Positions 17,701 through 24,623 of a stretch of 64,000 nucleotides of DNA are shown here, in pieces (position 1 is the first letter of the stretch; every line of letters starts with the position of its first letter). Made by a program: the position numbers and the translations under genes. The notes under the pieces are model-generated. The model did not search any database. It was not told where the DNA came from and saw only the letters and a program-made list of their open reading frames with translations. Source of the DNA: Streptomyces werraensis (GTDB lineage: Bacteria > Actinomycetota > Actinomycetes > Streptomycetales > Streptomycetaceae); the NCBI GenBank assembly GCA_014656175.1, contig BNBX01000006.1:124001-188000 (forward strand), read 5' to 3'.

Positions 17701-18544
17701 CGGCACCACCGAGTGGGAGCACATCGTGAACCACCGGACGGTGGGTGACGTCGACTCGCCGCTGGACACCGGGCTACGGGACACGCCCCGCACCTACCGC
17801 GCCGGTGAGCGCGTCCGCGAGCGGTGGCAGGGCGCCGTGGTCCGGCCCGGGATCCCGCGTGGGGGCGTGCCCGCCGGCGTCCGCGAGGGCGACGTACTGC
17901 GCCTGCGGATCCCCGAGTTCACCGACTCGGCACCCGGTCACTGGTCCCGCCTCGCCCCCGGCGGCGACACGGGCATCGGCGTACGGGCGCCGGCGCCGGC
18001 GCCGGAGACGGCCGAGGCGCAGTTGTACCGCGACGGCCGTAAGGTGGCCGACCTCGCCGACGCCTGGCGCGACGTCGAGGTGCCCGGCGGCGACGCCGAG
18101 TACCGGCTCCGCCTGCGCACCACCCGCGACTCCGCGGAGTGGGCGTACGCCACGGCGACCGACACGACCTGGACGTTCCCGTCCGGCACGGTCGAGGGCC
18201 GGACACGGCTGCCGCTGCTCCAGGTCGACCCCGAGGTACCGGCCGACCTGCGCAACACCGTCGGACCCGGCCGCACCCACACCCTCCGGCTGACGGTCCG
18301 CCACCAGGACGGGCTCGCCGCGCCGCGCGGGGTGCGCACCACGGTGGAGGTCTCCTACGACGACGGCCGGCACTTCGTCCAGGCGCCGGTGCGCGCCGGG
18401 AAGGGCAACACCTTCACGGCCACCGTCACCCGGCCGGCCGGGGTCCGCGGCGACGCCCGCGTGACCTTGCGCGTCACCGCGCGGGACGCGTCCGGCGCCT
18501 CGGTCCGGCAGACCGTGATCCGGGCGTACGGGCACCGCGGCTGA
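14789..18544 (+). CDS. Large secreted subtilisin-like serine protease (S8) with PA and C-terminal beta domains
   Basis: This 1251-aa exported subtilase has a signal peptide at about 1-30 and a propeptide-like region to about 205. The triad is D233 (VAVLDTGIDASHPDL), H265 (FGHGTHVASIVGG) and S442 (GTSMAAPHVAGAAALL). Downstream are beta-sandwich regions and a PA-like segment near 810-870 (DEQGIAGPELAERAARAG), then Ig-like strands to the end. ATG 14789 is preferred, with AGGAG 11 bp upstream; GTG 14777 is possible. A strong terminator follows, then an HTH regulator reading the same way. Large S8 proteases paired with such regulators recur in Streptomyces. The physiological substrate is unknown. 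Confidence 0.92.
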   Translation: MRIAAAVAAGLTLSAGAVTPVAAGPGGPGAPARAAAPAAGSGATVRLITGDRVTVRTDVNGRRTASVTPGEGRRHLLFRTVEEDGHLTVLPSDAAGLVTAGRLDRGLFDVTALIAQGYDEAHTDTLPLIVADGAGVPDVSLRRLTGLAAEGTEVRRLETIDADAVRVSADDLGTFWKRLAPAADGAARAAVVPRVWLDGRVRAALDRSTAQIGAPEVWKGGHRGEDVKVAVLDTGIDASHPDLAGRISEAEDFSGSSGTGDAFGHGTHVASIVGGSGAASGGARKGVAPGADLLIGKVLGDDGFGTESQVIDGMEWAVARGADVVNMSLGSDAPSDGTDPMSRALNELSASFGALFVVAAGNAGPAQGTIGSPAAADAALTVGAVDRDDSLADFSSRDPRAGDDAVKPDVTAPGVGIVAARAAGTTMGQVVDASHVAASGTSMAAPHVAGAAALLAQQHPDWTASRLKDALTSTARLIEGQRVTEQGGGRIDVAAASRTPVLATAGLSLGTYTADDTGTRTRTVRYTNVSDRDVTLDVRTALATSGGREIAAGALVPAARTVTVPAGGTADLPLTVDPARAERGAYYGHVTATAADGAIAVHTTLGLVVRGPVHRLKVVSYDNDGNRVDSLPTIWGAEGFVGYTDRENAVAEVEEGTYQLTSGGIERTDRGEVLRQVVLPEIKVTEDTTVVVDPRRTVRVEIRTPRPAEQSGVLSYQTYRKIDGHAWIDGTMYFDSAVALYVSPTPHVTDGTFEFASRWQMVAPLLEAGVTGGPDLDAYYMPESPLFDQRGERLQAVNAGAADAPDFRGARGRLAVVTDEQGIAGPELAERAARAGVRAVLVVNFATSGWTRWTPHGDRWKVPVVRVGSDEGADLLKRVARRTTTVAFDGTARSPYLYDVMQISEGRVPDRVVHTVSERNSAVVRSEYPDNGGVEWAAEQRFARRPYQEFTWLQYTRHVPTAFTRTEYVTSGTTEWEHIVNHRTVGDVDSPLDTGLRDTPRTYRAGERVRERWQGAVVRPGIPRGGVPAGVREGDVLRLRIPEFTDSAPGHWSRLAPGGDTGIGVRAPAPAPETAEAQLYRDGRKVADLADAWRDVEVPGGDAEYRLRLRTTRDSAEWAYATATDTTWTFPSGTVEGRTRLPLLQVDPEVPADLRNTVGPGRTHTLRLTVRHQDGLAAPRGVRTTVEVSYDDGRHFVQAPVRAGKGNTFTATVTRPAGVRGDARVTLRVTARDASGASVRQTVIRAYGHRG

Positions 18545-18550
18545 GCAGGA

Positions 18551-18589
18551 CGGCGGGGGAGCGGGGCACGGCCGCCCGCTCCCCCGCCG
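18551..18589 (+). terminator. Strong hairpin terminator of the subtilase gene
   Basis: A perfect 15-bp stem CGGCGGGGGAGCGGG / CCCGCTCCCCCGCCG with a 9-nt loop starts 6 bp after the subtilase stop. It separates that gene from the regulator downstream. Confidence 0.8.
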
Positions 18590-18601
18590 ACTGTTGTACG
18601 G

Positions 18602-18627
18602 TATTCAACCGTTCAGGCGTTTGAATA
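18602..18627. promoter_or_regulatory. Candidate autoregulatory operator TATTCAA-N12-TTGAATA
   Basis: A perfect 7-bp inverted repeat (TATTCAA at 18602-18608, TTGAATA at 18621-18627) ends 22 bp before the GTG of the HTH regulator. It is conspicuously AT-rich for this genome, suggesting an operator at or near the promoter. Confidence 0.55.
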
Positions 18628-18649
18628 TTGTCGTGCGGGGGAGGGCGCC

Positions 18650-19654
18650 GTGACGTTGGAGGCCGCCGGGGTCACCGGCACCGAGGAGACCGTCTACCGC
18701 CTGCTGGTGACGATGGGCCGGGCCACCGCCCGCGAGGTCGCCGACCGGTCCGGGCTGGAGCCCGAGCACACCCGGCACGTGCTGGACGCGCTGGCCGCGA
18801 AGAACCTGGTCAGCCAGAGCGACGGACTGCCCCGCCAGTACCGTCCCACCCCGCCCGACGTGGCCCTGCTGCCACGGCTCAAGCGCCGCGCCGACGCGCT
18901 CGACCTGGCCCGCGCGGAGGCGACCGCGCTGCTGGAGTCCTACCGGGAGACCCTGCGCCGTCAGGACCTCGGCCAGCTCATCGAGGTCATCACCGGCGCG
19001 GAGGCGCTGCGCCAGCACCTGCGCCAGATCCAGGACGGCGCCCGGGACGAGATGCTGTGGTTCTGCAAGGCGCAGTACGTGGCCATGCCGTCCGGCAGCA
19101 ACCGCGCCGAGTTCGACGCGCTGGCCCGGGGCGTGCGGTACCGGGTGCTGTACGAGAAGGCGTTCTTCGACGACGAGGGGGCCGTCGATAACGTTGTCGA
19201 GGGTGTCAGGGCGGGCGAGATGGCCCGCGCCGTGCCGCATCTCCCGCTGCGCCTCGCGGTCGCGGACCGCGCCATCGCGATCTGCCCGCTGGTACCGGGC
19301 GGCCCCGACGGCAGCCCCGAGGAACCCACCTCCGCACTGGTCCGCGACAGCAACCTGCTGGCCGCCCTGGTCGCGCTCTTCGAGCGGTACTGGGAGGACG
19401 CGGTCCCGCTCGACGTCGACGACACGGGCGCCGTCGCCGGCACGGACGCGGCCGGGCCCCCCGACCCCCTCGGCGCCACCGACCGCCGCCTCCTCGCCCT
19501 CCTGGTCGCCGGCGTCGCGGACAAGGCGGTGGCCACCCAGATGGGCCTCAGCCGCCGAACGGTCCAACGCCGTATCCAACGCCTGATGGAACTGGCGGGC
19601 GCGACGACCCGCATGCAACTCGCCTGGCAGGCGGCCCGACGGGGGTGGTTGTGA
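18650..19654 (+). CDS. HTH regulator with TrmB-like N-terminus and LuxR-like C-terminal HTH
   Basis: This 334-aa cytosolic regulator has an N-terminal winged helix (TGTEETVYRLLVTMGRATAREVADRSGL...HVLDALAAKNLV) that resembles TrmB-type domains. The middle region (about 100-230) looks like a sensor domain. The C-terminal 60 residues form a second HTH (LLALLVAGVADKAVATQMGLSRRTVQRRIQRLMELAG) similar to LuxR-type HTHs. The GTG start follows GGGGGAGGG. It lies directly downstream of the subtilase gene but behind a terminator and its own palindrome. It may control protease expression, as such regulators often neighbour subtilases; that is inference. Confidence 0.85.
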   Translation: MTLEAAGVTGTEETVYRLLVTMGRATAREVADRSGLEPEHTRHVLDALAAKNLVSQSDGLPRQYRPTPPDVALLPRLKRRADALDLARAEATALLESYRETLRRQDLGQLIEVITGAEALRQHLRQIQDGARDEMLWFCKAQYVAMPSGSNRAEFDALARGVRYRVLYEKAFFDDEGAVDNVVEGVRAGEMARAVPHLPLRLAVADRAIAICPLVPGGPDGSPEEPTSALVRDSNLLAALVALFERYWEDAVPLDVDDTGAVAGTDAAGPPDPLGATDRRLLALLVAGVADKAVATQMGLSRRTVQRRIQRLMELAGATTRMQLAWQAARRGWL

Positions 19655-19765
19655 GGGGGTGTGCGGCGGGGATGCGGGCCGGTGGGACGGGGTGCGCCGC
19701 CCGCGGGCCGCAAAGCACACCCTGGAGGGGGGGGCGGGCCGGGGCGTCCCGCCTCGAGGGTGATC

Positions 19766-19793
19766 AGGGCCGAACGGCCCTGGCCGTCCGGCC
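19766..19793. promoter_or_regulatory. Twin GGCC-N4-GGCC palindromes upstream of the orphan response regulator
   Basis: Site 1 is AGGGCC-GAAC-GGCCCT (19766-19781), a perfect 6+4+6 dyad. Site 2 is GGCC-GTCC-GGCC (19782-19793), directly abutting it, with centres 14 bp apart. They end 56 bp before the response-regulator ATG. Adjacent paired sites of this shape resemble, from memory, boxes bound by DevR/OsdR-type NarL regulators in streptomycetes. Confidence 0.6.
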
Positions 19794-19849
19794 CTGGACG
19801 CGTGAGGATCCTGGTGGAACACGCCAACGCGCACAGCAAGGAGCTTTCG

Positions 19850-20551
19850 ATGGCGGACGGCGCGCAGCCCGGACCCGGCGACCCGATCCGGGTCTTCCTT
19901 CTGGACGACCACGAGGTGGTCCGCCGCGGGGTGCACGACCTGCTGGACGACGAGCCGGACATCACGGTGGTCGGCGAGGCCGCCACCGTCGAGCAGGCCC
20001 TGGTGCGCGTCCCCGCCCTGCGCCCGCGTGTCGCGGTCCTCGACGTCCGGCTGCCCGACGGCGACGGTGTGACCGTGTGCCGTGAACTGCGCTCCCGGAT
20101 GCCGGACCTGGCGTGTCTGATGCTCACCTCGTTCGACGACGAGGAGGCCCTGCTGGACTCGATCATGGCCGGCGCCTCCGGCTACGTCCTGAAGCAGATC
20201 CGCGGCTCCGACCTCGTGGAGGCCGTCCGCACGGTCGCACGCGGCCAGTCGCTGCTCGACCCGAGCGCCACCACCAGGCTGATGGAGCGCCTGCGCGGCG
20301 GCCGGCAGAAGGAGCAGGAGGAACCGGACGTCCTGCCCGGCCTCACCGAGCGGGAGCGGGAGATCCTCGAGCTGATCGGCGAAGGGCTCACCAACCGCCA
20401 GATCGGCCGGCGGCTCTACCTCGCGGAGAAGACGGTGAAGAACCACATCTCCCGCCTGCTCGCCAAGCTCGGCGTGGAGCGCCGGATCCAGGCCGCGGTG
20501 ATCGCCACCGAGGCCCGGGACCGCCTGCGGCACACCGGCGACGGCCACTGA
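19850..20551 (+). CDS. Orphan NarL/FixJ-type response regulator (DevR/OsdR-like)
   Basis: This 233-aa two-domain response regulator has receiver acidic pair D19-D20, phosphoacceptor D65 (AVLDVRLPDGDG) and the conserved Lys in YVLKQ near 116. The LuxR/GerE HTH spans about 163-215 (LTEREREILELIGEGLTNRQIG...KTVKNHISRLLAKL). The LPDGDG and YVLKQIRG signatures are those of DevR/DosR-like regulators. ATG 19850 follows AAGGAG. No histidine kinase lies nearby, so its partner is encoded elsewhere. The two palindromes 56 bp upstream suggest autoregulation. Hypoxia or stress control would be the family expectation. Confidence 0.9.
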   Translation: MADGAQPGPGDPIRVFLLDDHEVVRRGVHDLLDDEPDITVVGEAATVEQALVRVPALRPRVAVLDVRLPDGDGVTVCRELRSRMPDLACLMLTSFDDEEALLDSIMAGASGYVLKQIRGSDLVEAVRTVARGQSLLDPSATTRLMERLRGGRQKEQEEPDVLPGLTEREREILELIGEGLTNRQIGRRLYLAEKTVKNHISRLLAKLGVERRIQAAVIATEARDRLRHTGDGH

Positions 20552-20554
20552 CGG

Positions 20555-20595
20555 CCGCGGGTCCCGGCCGGACGGCGCCCGGCCGGGACCCGCGG
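20555..20595. terminator. Bidirectional hairpin terminator between convergent genes
   Basis: A perfect 17-bp stem (20555-20571 with 20579-20595, arms starting CCGCGGGTCCC and ending GGGACCCGCGG) with a 7-nt loop lies between the response regulator and the convergent beta-lactamase-like gene. Confidence 0.85.
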
Positions 20596-20611
20596 CGGCG
20601 GAGCACGAGTA

Positions 20612-21829
20612 TCAGTCGCGGGCGGTCTGCGGCGCGATGTCCTCCGTGAACCGCTCCGTGGAGGCCGCGGCCCGCCGGACCGCGGTCGCCGGGTCGGTGC
20701 CGCAGAAGGACGCGTCCAGCGTGGCGCCCAGCGTGGTGTTCACCGTGCCGTTGTTGGAGGTGTTCGCCAGCGACGCCATGCTGCGCCGGCCGTCGCTCGT
20801 GGTGAAGGCGTACGTGTAGTAGCCCTGCACGGTGCCGGTGTGCCCGTACACCGTGGTGCCGCAGGACAGTGTCCGCCCGCGCAGCCCCAGACCGTACGAC
20901 TGCTTGCCGTCGGCGTTGACGGGGACCATGGTGGTCATCTCCCGCAGTTGCTCCTCGGGCAGCAGCCTCCCCGAGAGCAGCGCGGAGAAGAACCGGTTGA
21001 GATCCCTGGCGTTCGAGATGACCGCGCCCGCGGACTGTGCCCAGGAGACGGTCTGCTCGGTGGAGTCCACCAGCGGCAGCGTGGTGTCGTCCTGCCGGAG
21101 GTAACCGCGCGCGTACGTGCCGGAGATCGTCGTCCGCGGGTGGACGTACGAGGTGTTCCTCAGCCGCAGGGGCGTGAAGATGCGCTGCCGGTAGTGCGTG
21201 GTGACAGGCGTGCCCGTCACGTGCTCGATGATCGCGCCCAGCGCGACGAAGTTGGTGTTGGAGTAGCTGTACGCGGCGCCCGGCGCGTTGTTGAGCGGCT
21301 TCGCCGTCGACAGGTCGATCAGCTCCTGGTAGCTGAAGACCTTGTTCCGCACCGCCTCGAAGCCCGGGACGGTGTTGTGGAACATGTCGTTGGTGTAGTC
21401 GTACAAGCCGCTGCGGTGGCTGAGGAGATGACGGACCGTGATGCGCTCGTCGGGCAGCGGCTCGGGCAGGTAGCGGTTGGCCGGCGCATCGAGGTCCACC
21501 TTGCCCTCGGCGACGAGCTGCAGCAGCACCACCGTGGTGAACGTCTTGCTGACGCTCCCCACGCGGAACCGCCGTCCGGTGTCCATCGGCGTGTGGGCGG
21601 CGGTGTCGGCCTCACCGGTGGCGACGTGGTAGCTCCGCGGCCCCTCGTCGATCCGGGTCAGCGCGCCGGGCGCACCCTGGGACAGCGCCGTCCGGTGCAC
21701 CGCGGCCACGGCGGCGACGTCGGGCGCCGGCAACGAGGGCGTGGTGGTGCCGGCGAGGGCGGGGGACGCCGCCAGCGTGACGACCAGGGTGGAACCGACG
21801 AGCGCGACGCTCACGTTCTTGATCCGCAT
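20612..21829 (-). CDS. Secreted class C beta-lactamase-like serine hydrolase / D-Ala-D-Ala carboxypeptidase
   Basis: This 405-aa exported hydrolase has a signal peptide 1-26 ending in ALA. It carries the three serine penicillin-recognising motifs: S92-VS-K95, Y189-S-N191 and HTG near 338. The size and an NTFVALGAIIEHVTG-type core match the R61 DD-peptidase/class C beta-lactamase/EstB group. It likely cleaves D-amino peptides or esters outside the cell, and the motifs do not distinguish DD-peptidase from esterase. A perfect CCTTGT-ATG-ACAAGG palindrome lies 61-75 bp upstream. The gene converges on the response regulator. Confidence 0.9.
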   Translation of the reverse strand: MRIKNVSVALVGSTLVVTLAASPALAGTTTPSLPAPDVAAVAAVHRTALSQGAPGALTRIDEGPRSYHVATGEADTAAHTPMDTGRRFRVGSVSKTFTTVVLLQLVAEGKVDLDAPANRYLPEPLPDERITVRHLLSHRSGLYDYTNDMFHNTVPGFEAVRNKVFSYQELIDLSTAKPLNNAPGAAYSYSNTNFVALGAIIEHVTGTPVTTHYRQRIFTPLRLRNTSYVHPRTTISGTYARGYLRQDDTTLPLVDSTEQTVSWAQSAGAVISNARDLNRFFSALLSGRLLPEEQLREMTTMVPVNADGKQSYGLGLRGRTLSCGTTVYGHTGTVQGYYTYAFTTSDGRRSMASLANTSNNGTVNTTLGATLDASFCGTDPATAVRRAAASTERFTEDIAPQTARD

Positions 21830-21889
21830 CCGCTTCTTTCCTGAGTGTGGGGAAGGAACAGGCGCCTGCGGCCGAGGTCACCTCAACTC

Positions 21890-21904
21890 CCTTGTATGAC
21901 AAGG
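21890..21904. promoter_or_regulatory. Candidate operator CCTTGT-ATG-ACAAGG
   Basis: This perfect 6+3+6 palindrome is the only AT-rich dyad in the 181-bp gap between the serine hydrolase and Nudix genes, both on the minus strand. Its position, 61-75 bp ahead of the serine hydrolase start, fits a promoter-overlapping operator. Confidence 0.4.
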
Positions 21905-22010
21905 AAGTCGGCGGAATCGCGCGAGGCCGGGGCGGCAACGTCTGCATCGTAGTGCAGCCACGCCCCGGCGCCTCGTCGTTCAACGCGGCGTGGCGGAAAC
22001 GGCGTTGCCC

Positions 22011-22505
22011 TCACCCGGCCGGTCGGACCGGGTAGTGGTGGGCCTCCGCCACCCCTCGCGGCGCCGCCTCCGGCCACACGCAGTCCAGTACCGACGCCGA
22101 CGGCCCGAACAGGGCGGACGGCACCGCGTCCCGTGCGAACCACTCCCAGCGCACGATCTTGTCCGGTTCCGTCACCTCGGGAGTGCCCTCCGCGCCCGCG
22201 GCCACCGCGGCGGCCGTCACCCGGGTCAGTCCGCGCAGACCGTCCAGCACGACCGCCAGCACCCGCACGGCCGTGGCCGGCACCGACAGCCCGGTCTCCT
22301 CCGCCAGCTCCCGCGCCGCCGCCGTCTCGAAGTCCTCGCCCGGGTCGACCTTGCCACCGGGCAGTTCCCAGCGGCCGTCGTGACCGAGTCCGAGCAGGAC
22401 GCGGCCGTCGGCGTCGAGGACGGCGACGCCGACCCCCGTCAGGCTGTGCGGCGTGGGGCGGGCGCGCTCGGGGCGCTCCCCGGCGAGGTCTCCGGTGCTG
22501 TTCAC
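22011..22505 (-). CDS. Nudix hydrolase
   Basis: This 164-aa cytosolic Nudix enzyme hydrolyses a nucleoside diphosphate linked to another moiety. The Nudix box is complete: GGKVDPGEDFETAAARELAEETGL fits Gx5Ex7REUxEExGU. The preceding strand GRVLLGLGHDGRWELPGG is typical of NUDT15/MTH1-like or ADP-sugar members. A GTG start follows GAAGGGACCG. No neighbour suggests a specific substrate, and it transcribes toward the serine hydrolase gene. Confidence 0.9.
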   Translation of the reverse strand: MNSTGDLAGERPERARPTPHSLTGVGVAVLDADGRVLLGLGHDGRWELPGGKVDPGEDFETAAARELAEETGLSVPATAVRVLAVVLDGLRGLTRVTAAAVAAGAEGTPEVTEPDKIVRWEWFARDAVPSALFGPSASVLDCVWPEAAPRGVAEAHHYPVRPAG

Positions 22506-22693
22506 CGGTCCCTTCTACACGGTCAGGGGCCCGCCCCGGTAGGAGGTGACGCACGTCACCGGCTCCGCGGCCGGAGAGGCGGGCGGCGCGGAGGCGGCAT
22601 TGCGGCGGCATTGGTGGCATGGCTCATTCCGGGGGAGCCCACGGGACCCGCGGGCCGGCGCGAAGTCGTGATCGGACCTTTGCTTCACGCCCC

Positions 22694-22756
22694 TTGACGC
22701 GCACCATGGCTGAAAATATCTTTCAGACTCAAGTGATCGTCCGAAAGTAAATTTCG
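22694..22756 (+). promoter_or_regulatory. PTS promoter with two TGAAA/CGAAA dyads (RpiR/MurR-like operators)
   Basis: A promoter-like pair TTGACG (22694-22699), 17 bp, TATCTT (22717-22722) is visible. Dyad 1, TGAAA-ATATC-TTTCA (22711-22725), covers the -10. Dyad 2, CGAAA-GTAAA-TTTCG (22742-22756), is centred 31 bp downstream, about three helical turns on the same DNA face. TGAAA-N5-TTTCA dyads are, from memory, typical of RpiR/MurR-family sugar-phosphate repressors; no such regulator is encoded in this window. Confidence 0.6.
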
Positions 22757-22766
22757 ACCCGGGAGA

Positions 22767-22946
22767 GTGACGCCCGTGCCCGCCGCAGACGCCGTGGAGG
22801 ACGGCCCTGCCCTCGTCGGCAACGACGGCGAGGGCAGGAAAGCCGTCCTCACCCTCCTGGCGTCCGTGGACGCCCCGACCGCAGCCCGCCTGCCGCAGGA
22901 CGCCCACGGGCACCCGCGGAAGGCACCGGAAGCCGCAGCCGCCTGA
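22767..22946 (+). CDS. Small hypothetical ORF in the PTS leader
   Basis: A 59-aa ORF starts at GTG 22767 (or GTG 22776) with GGGAG just upstream, sits immediately after the second dyad, and ends 39 bp before the PTS gene. Its middle (GPALVGNDGEGRKAVLTLLAS) is faintly like the second half of HPr, but the active-site His region is missing and I do not regard this as a reliable match. It may be a leader peptide, a decayed PTS component, or spurious. Confidence 0.35.
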   Translation: MTPVPAADAVEDGPALVGNDGEGRKAVLTLLASVDAPTAARLPQDAHGHPRKAPEAAAA

Positions 22947-22985
22947 CGCGGCCTGCCCCACCTCACAGCAAGGCATGACCGCACC

Positions 22986-24512
22986 ATGAGCGAAGAGAAC
23001 AAGCATCGCGCCACTGCTGCCGCCATCCTCCCCCTGGTCGGAGGCGCGGGGAACGTGACGTCGGTGGCCCACTGCATGACCCGGCTCCGGCTGGGTCTGC
23101 GCGACCGGTCCCTCGTCCAGGACGAGGCACTCAAGGCACTGCCCCCGGTCATGGGGGTCGTCGAGGACGACACCTACCAGATCGTGCTGGGCCCCGGCAC
23201 CGTCGCCCGGGTCACCCCTGAGTTCGAGGCCCTGGTCGAGGAGGGGCGGGCCGACGCCCCGGAGGAGCCCGTCGCTCCCGCCGCCCCCGCGGGCGGGTCC
23301 GACCCGGTGACCGCCGAGGAGCTGGCGGCGCAGGGCGCGGCGCTCCGCGCGGAGCGGAAGGCGAAGAACGCCACCCCGTTCAAGCTGTTCCTGCGCCGCA
23401 TCGCGAACATCTTCGTACCGCTCATCCCCGCGCTCATCGGCTGCGGCATCATCGCCGGCCTCAACGGCCTGCTCGTCAACCTCGGCTGGCTGCCCGGCGT
23501 CACCCCGGCCCTGGCCGCCATCGCCTCCGGCTTCATGGCGCTGATCGCCGTCTTCGTCGGCTACAACACGGCCAAGGAGTTCGGCGGTACCCCGATCCTC
23601 GGCGGCGCCGTCGCGTCGATCGTCGTCTACGCCAAGGTGGCCGACGTCGAGGCGTTCGGCCAGCACCTCTCACCCGGCCAGGGCGGCGTGCTCGGCGCGC
23701 TCGCCGCGGCCTGCCTCGGCGTGTACGTCGAGAAGCGGTGCAGGCGCTGGGTCCCGGAGTCCGTCGACGTACTGGTCACGCCCACCGTCACCGTGCTGGT
23801 CTCCGGCCTCGCGACCCTGTTCGGGCTGATGTTCCTCGCCGGCGAGGTGTCGGCCTGGATCGGCGACGCCGCGGACTGGCTGCTCGCCCACGGCGGCGCG
23901 GGCGCCGGCTTCCTCCTCGGCGGTCTGTTCCTCCCGCTGGTCATGCTGGGCCTGCACCAGGCGCTCATCCCCATCCACACCACGCTGATCGAGGGCTCCG
24001 GCTTCACCGTGCTGCTGCCGATCCTCGCCATGGCGGGCGCGGGCCAGGTCGGCGCGGCCCTCGCGATCTACCTCCGCCTGCCCCGCAACACCTCGGTCCG
24101 CACGACGATCAAGTCCGCGCTGTGGCCCGGCTTCCTGGGTGTCGGCGAGCCGCTGATCTACGGCGTCTCCCTGCCCCTGGGCCGCCCGTTCGTCACCGCC
24201 TGCGCGGGCGGCGCCTTCGGGGGTGCGTTCGTCGGCCTGTTCAACCAGCTCGGCACGGACGTCGGCTCCACGGCGATCGGCCCCTCCGGCTGGGCGCTGT
24301 TCCCCCTCCTCGACGGCAACCACGGTCTCGCCCGGACGATCGCCGTCTACGCGGCCGGCCTGCTCGTCGGCTACATCGCGGGCTTCGTGGCGACGTACTG
24401 GTTCGGCTTCACCAAGACGATGCTCGCCGAGCTGAACGCGGCACCCGACGAGCCGGCGCCGGCGTCCCCCGCCCCGGTCGCGGCGGAGGAGCGCGTCGCG
24501 GAGAAGGTCTGA
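22986..24512 (+). CDS. PTS permease EIIBC of the sucrose/MurP-type glucose superfamily
   Basis: This 508-aa integral membrane sugar phosphotransferase component imports and phosphorylates a sugar. Residues 1-85 are an EIIB domain with phosphocysteine C30 (SVAHCMTRLRLGL). A 50-residue Pro/Ala/Glu linker follows. The EIIC domain (about 130-490) has roughly ten membrane segments and the substrate-site block GVGEPLIYGVSLPLGRPF. The EIIB-EIIC order and this motif place it with ScrA/MurP/TreB-like permeases. It lacks EIIA, so it needs a trans EIIA (Crr-like). The RpiR-type operators upstream favour an amino sugar or N-acetylmuramic acid, but specificity is not proven. Confidence 0.9.
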   Translation: MSEENKHRATAAAILPLVGGAGNVTSVAHCMTRLRLGLRDRSLVQDEALKALPPVMGVVEDDTYQIVLGPGTVARVTPEFEALVEEGRADAPEEPVAPAAPAGGSDPVTAEELAAQGAALRAERKAKNATPFKLFLRRIANIFVPLIPALIGCGIIAGLNGLLVNLGWLPGVTPALAAIASGFMALIAVFVGYNTAKEFGGTPILGGAVASIVVYAKVADVEAFGQHLSPGQGGVLGALAAACLGVYVEKRCRRWVPESVDVLVTPTVTVLVSGLATLFGLMFLAGEVSAWIGDAADWLLAHGGAGAGFLLGGLFLPLVMLGLHQALIPIHTTLIEGSGFTVLLPILAMAGAGQVGAALAIYLRLPRNTSVRTTIKSALWPGFLGVGEPLIYGVSLPLGRPFVTACAGGAFGGAFVGLFNQLGTDVGSTAIGPSGWALFPLLDGNHGLARTIAVYAAGLLVGYIAGFVATYWFGFTKTMLAELNAAPDEPAPASPAPVAAEERVAEKV

Positions 24513-24546
24513 CCTCCCGGCCGGGAGACCGGCCGAACGGACGGCA

Positions 24547-24578
24547 CCGGGCCGGCCCCCGCGCGAGGGCCGGCCCGG
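24547..24578. terminator. Bidirectional hairpin between PTS and ECF41 sigma genes
   Basis: A perfect 12-bp stem CCGGGCCGGCCC / GGGCCGGCCCGG with an 8-nt loop lies between the convergent PTS and sigma-factor genes. Confidence 0.75.
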
Positions 24579-24623
24579 CGCCGTTTCCGGTGCTCGCGCG
24601 GGTGTCATGGCCGCGCGCCCCGC

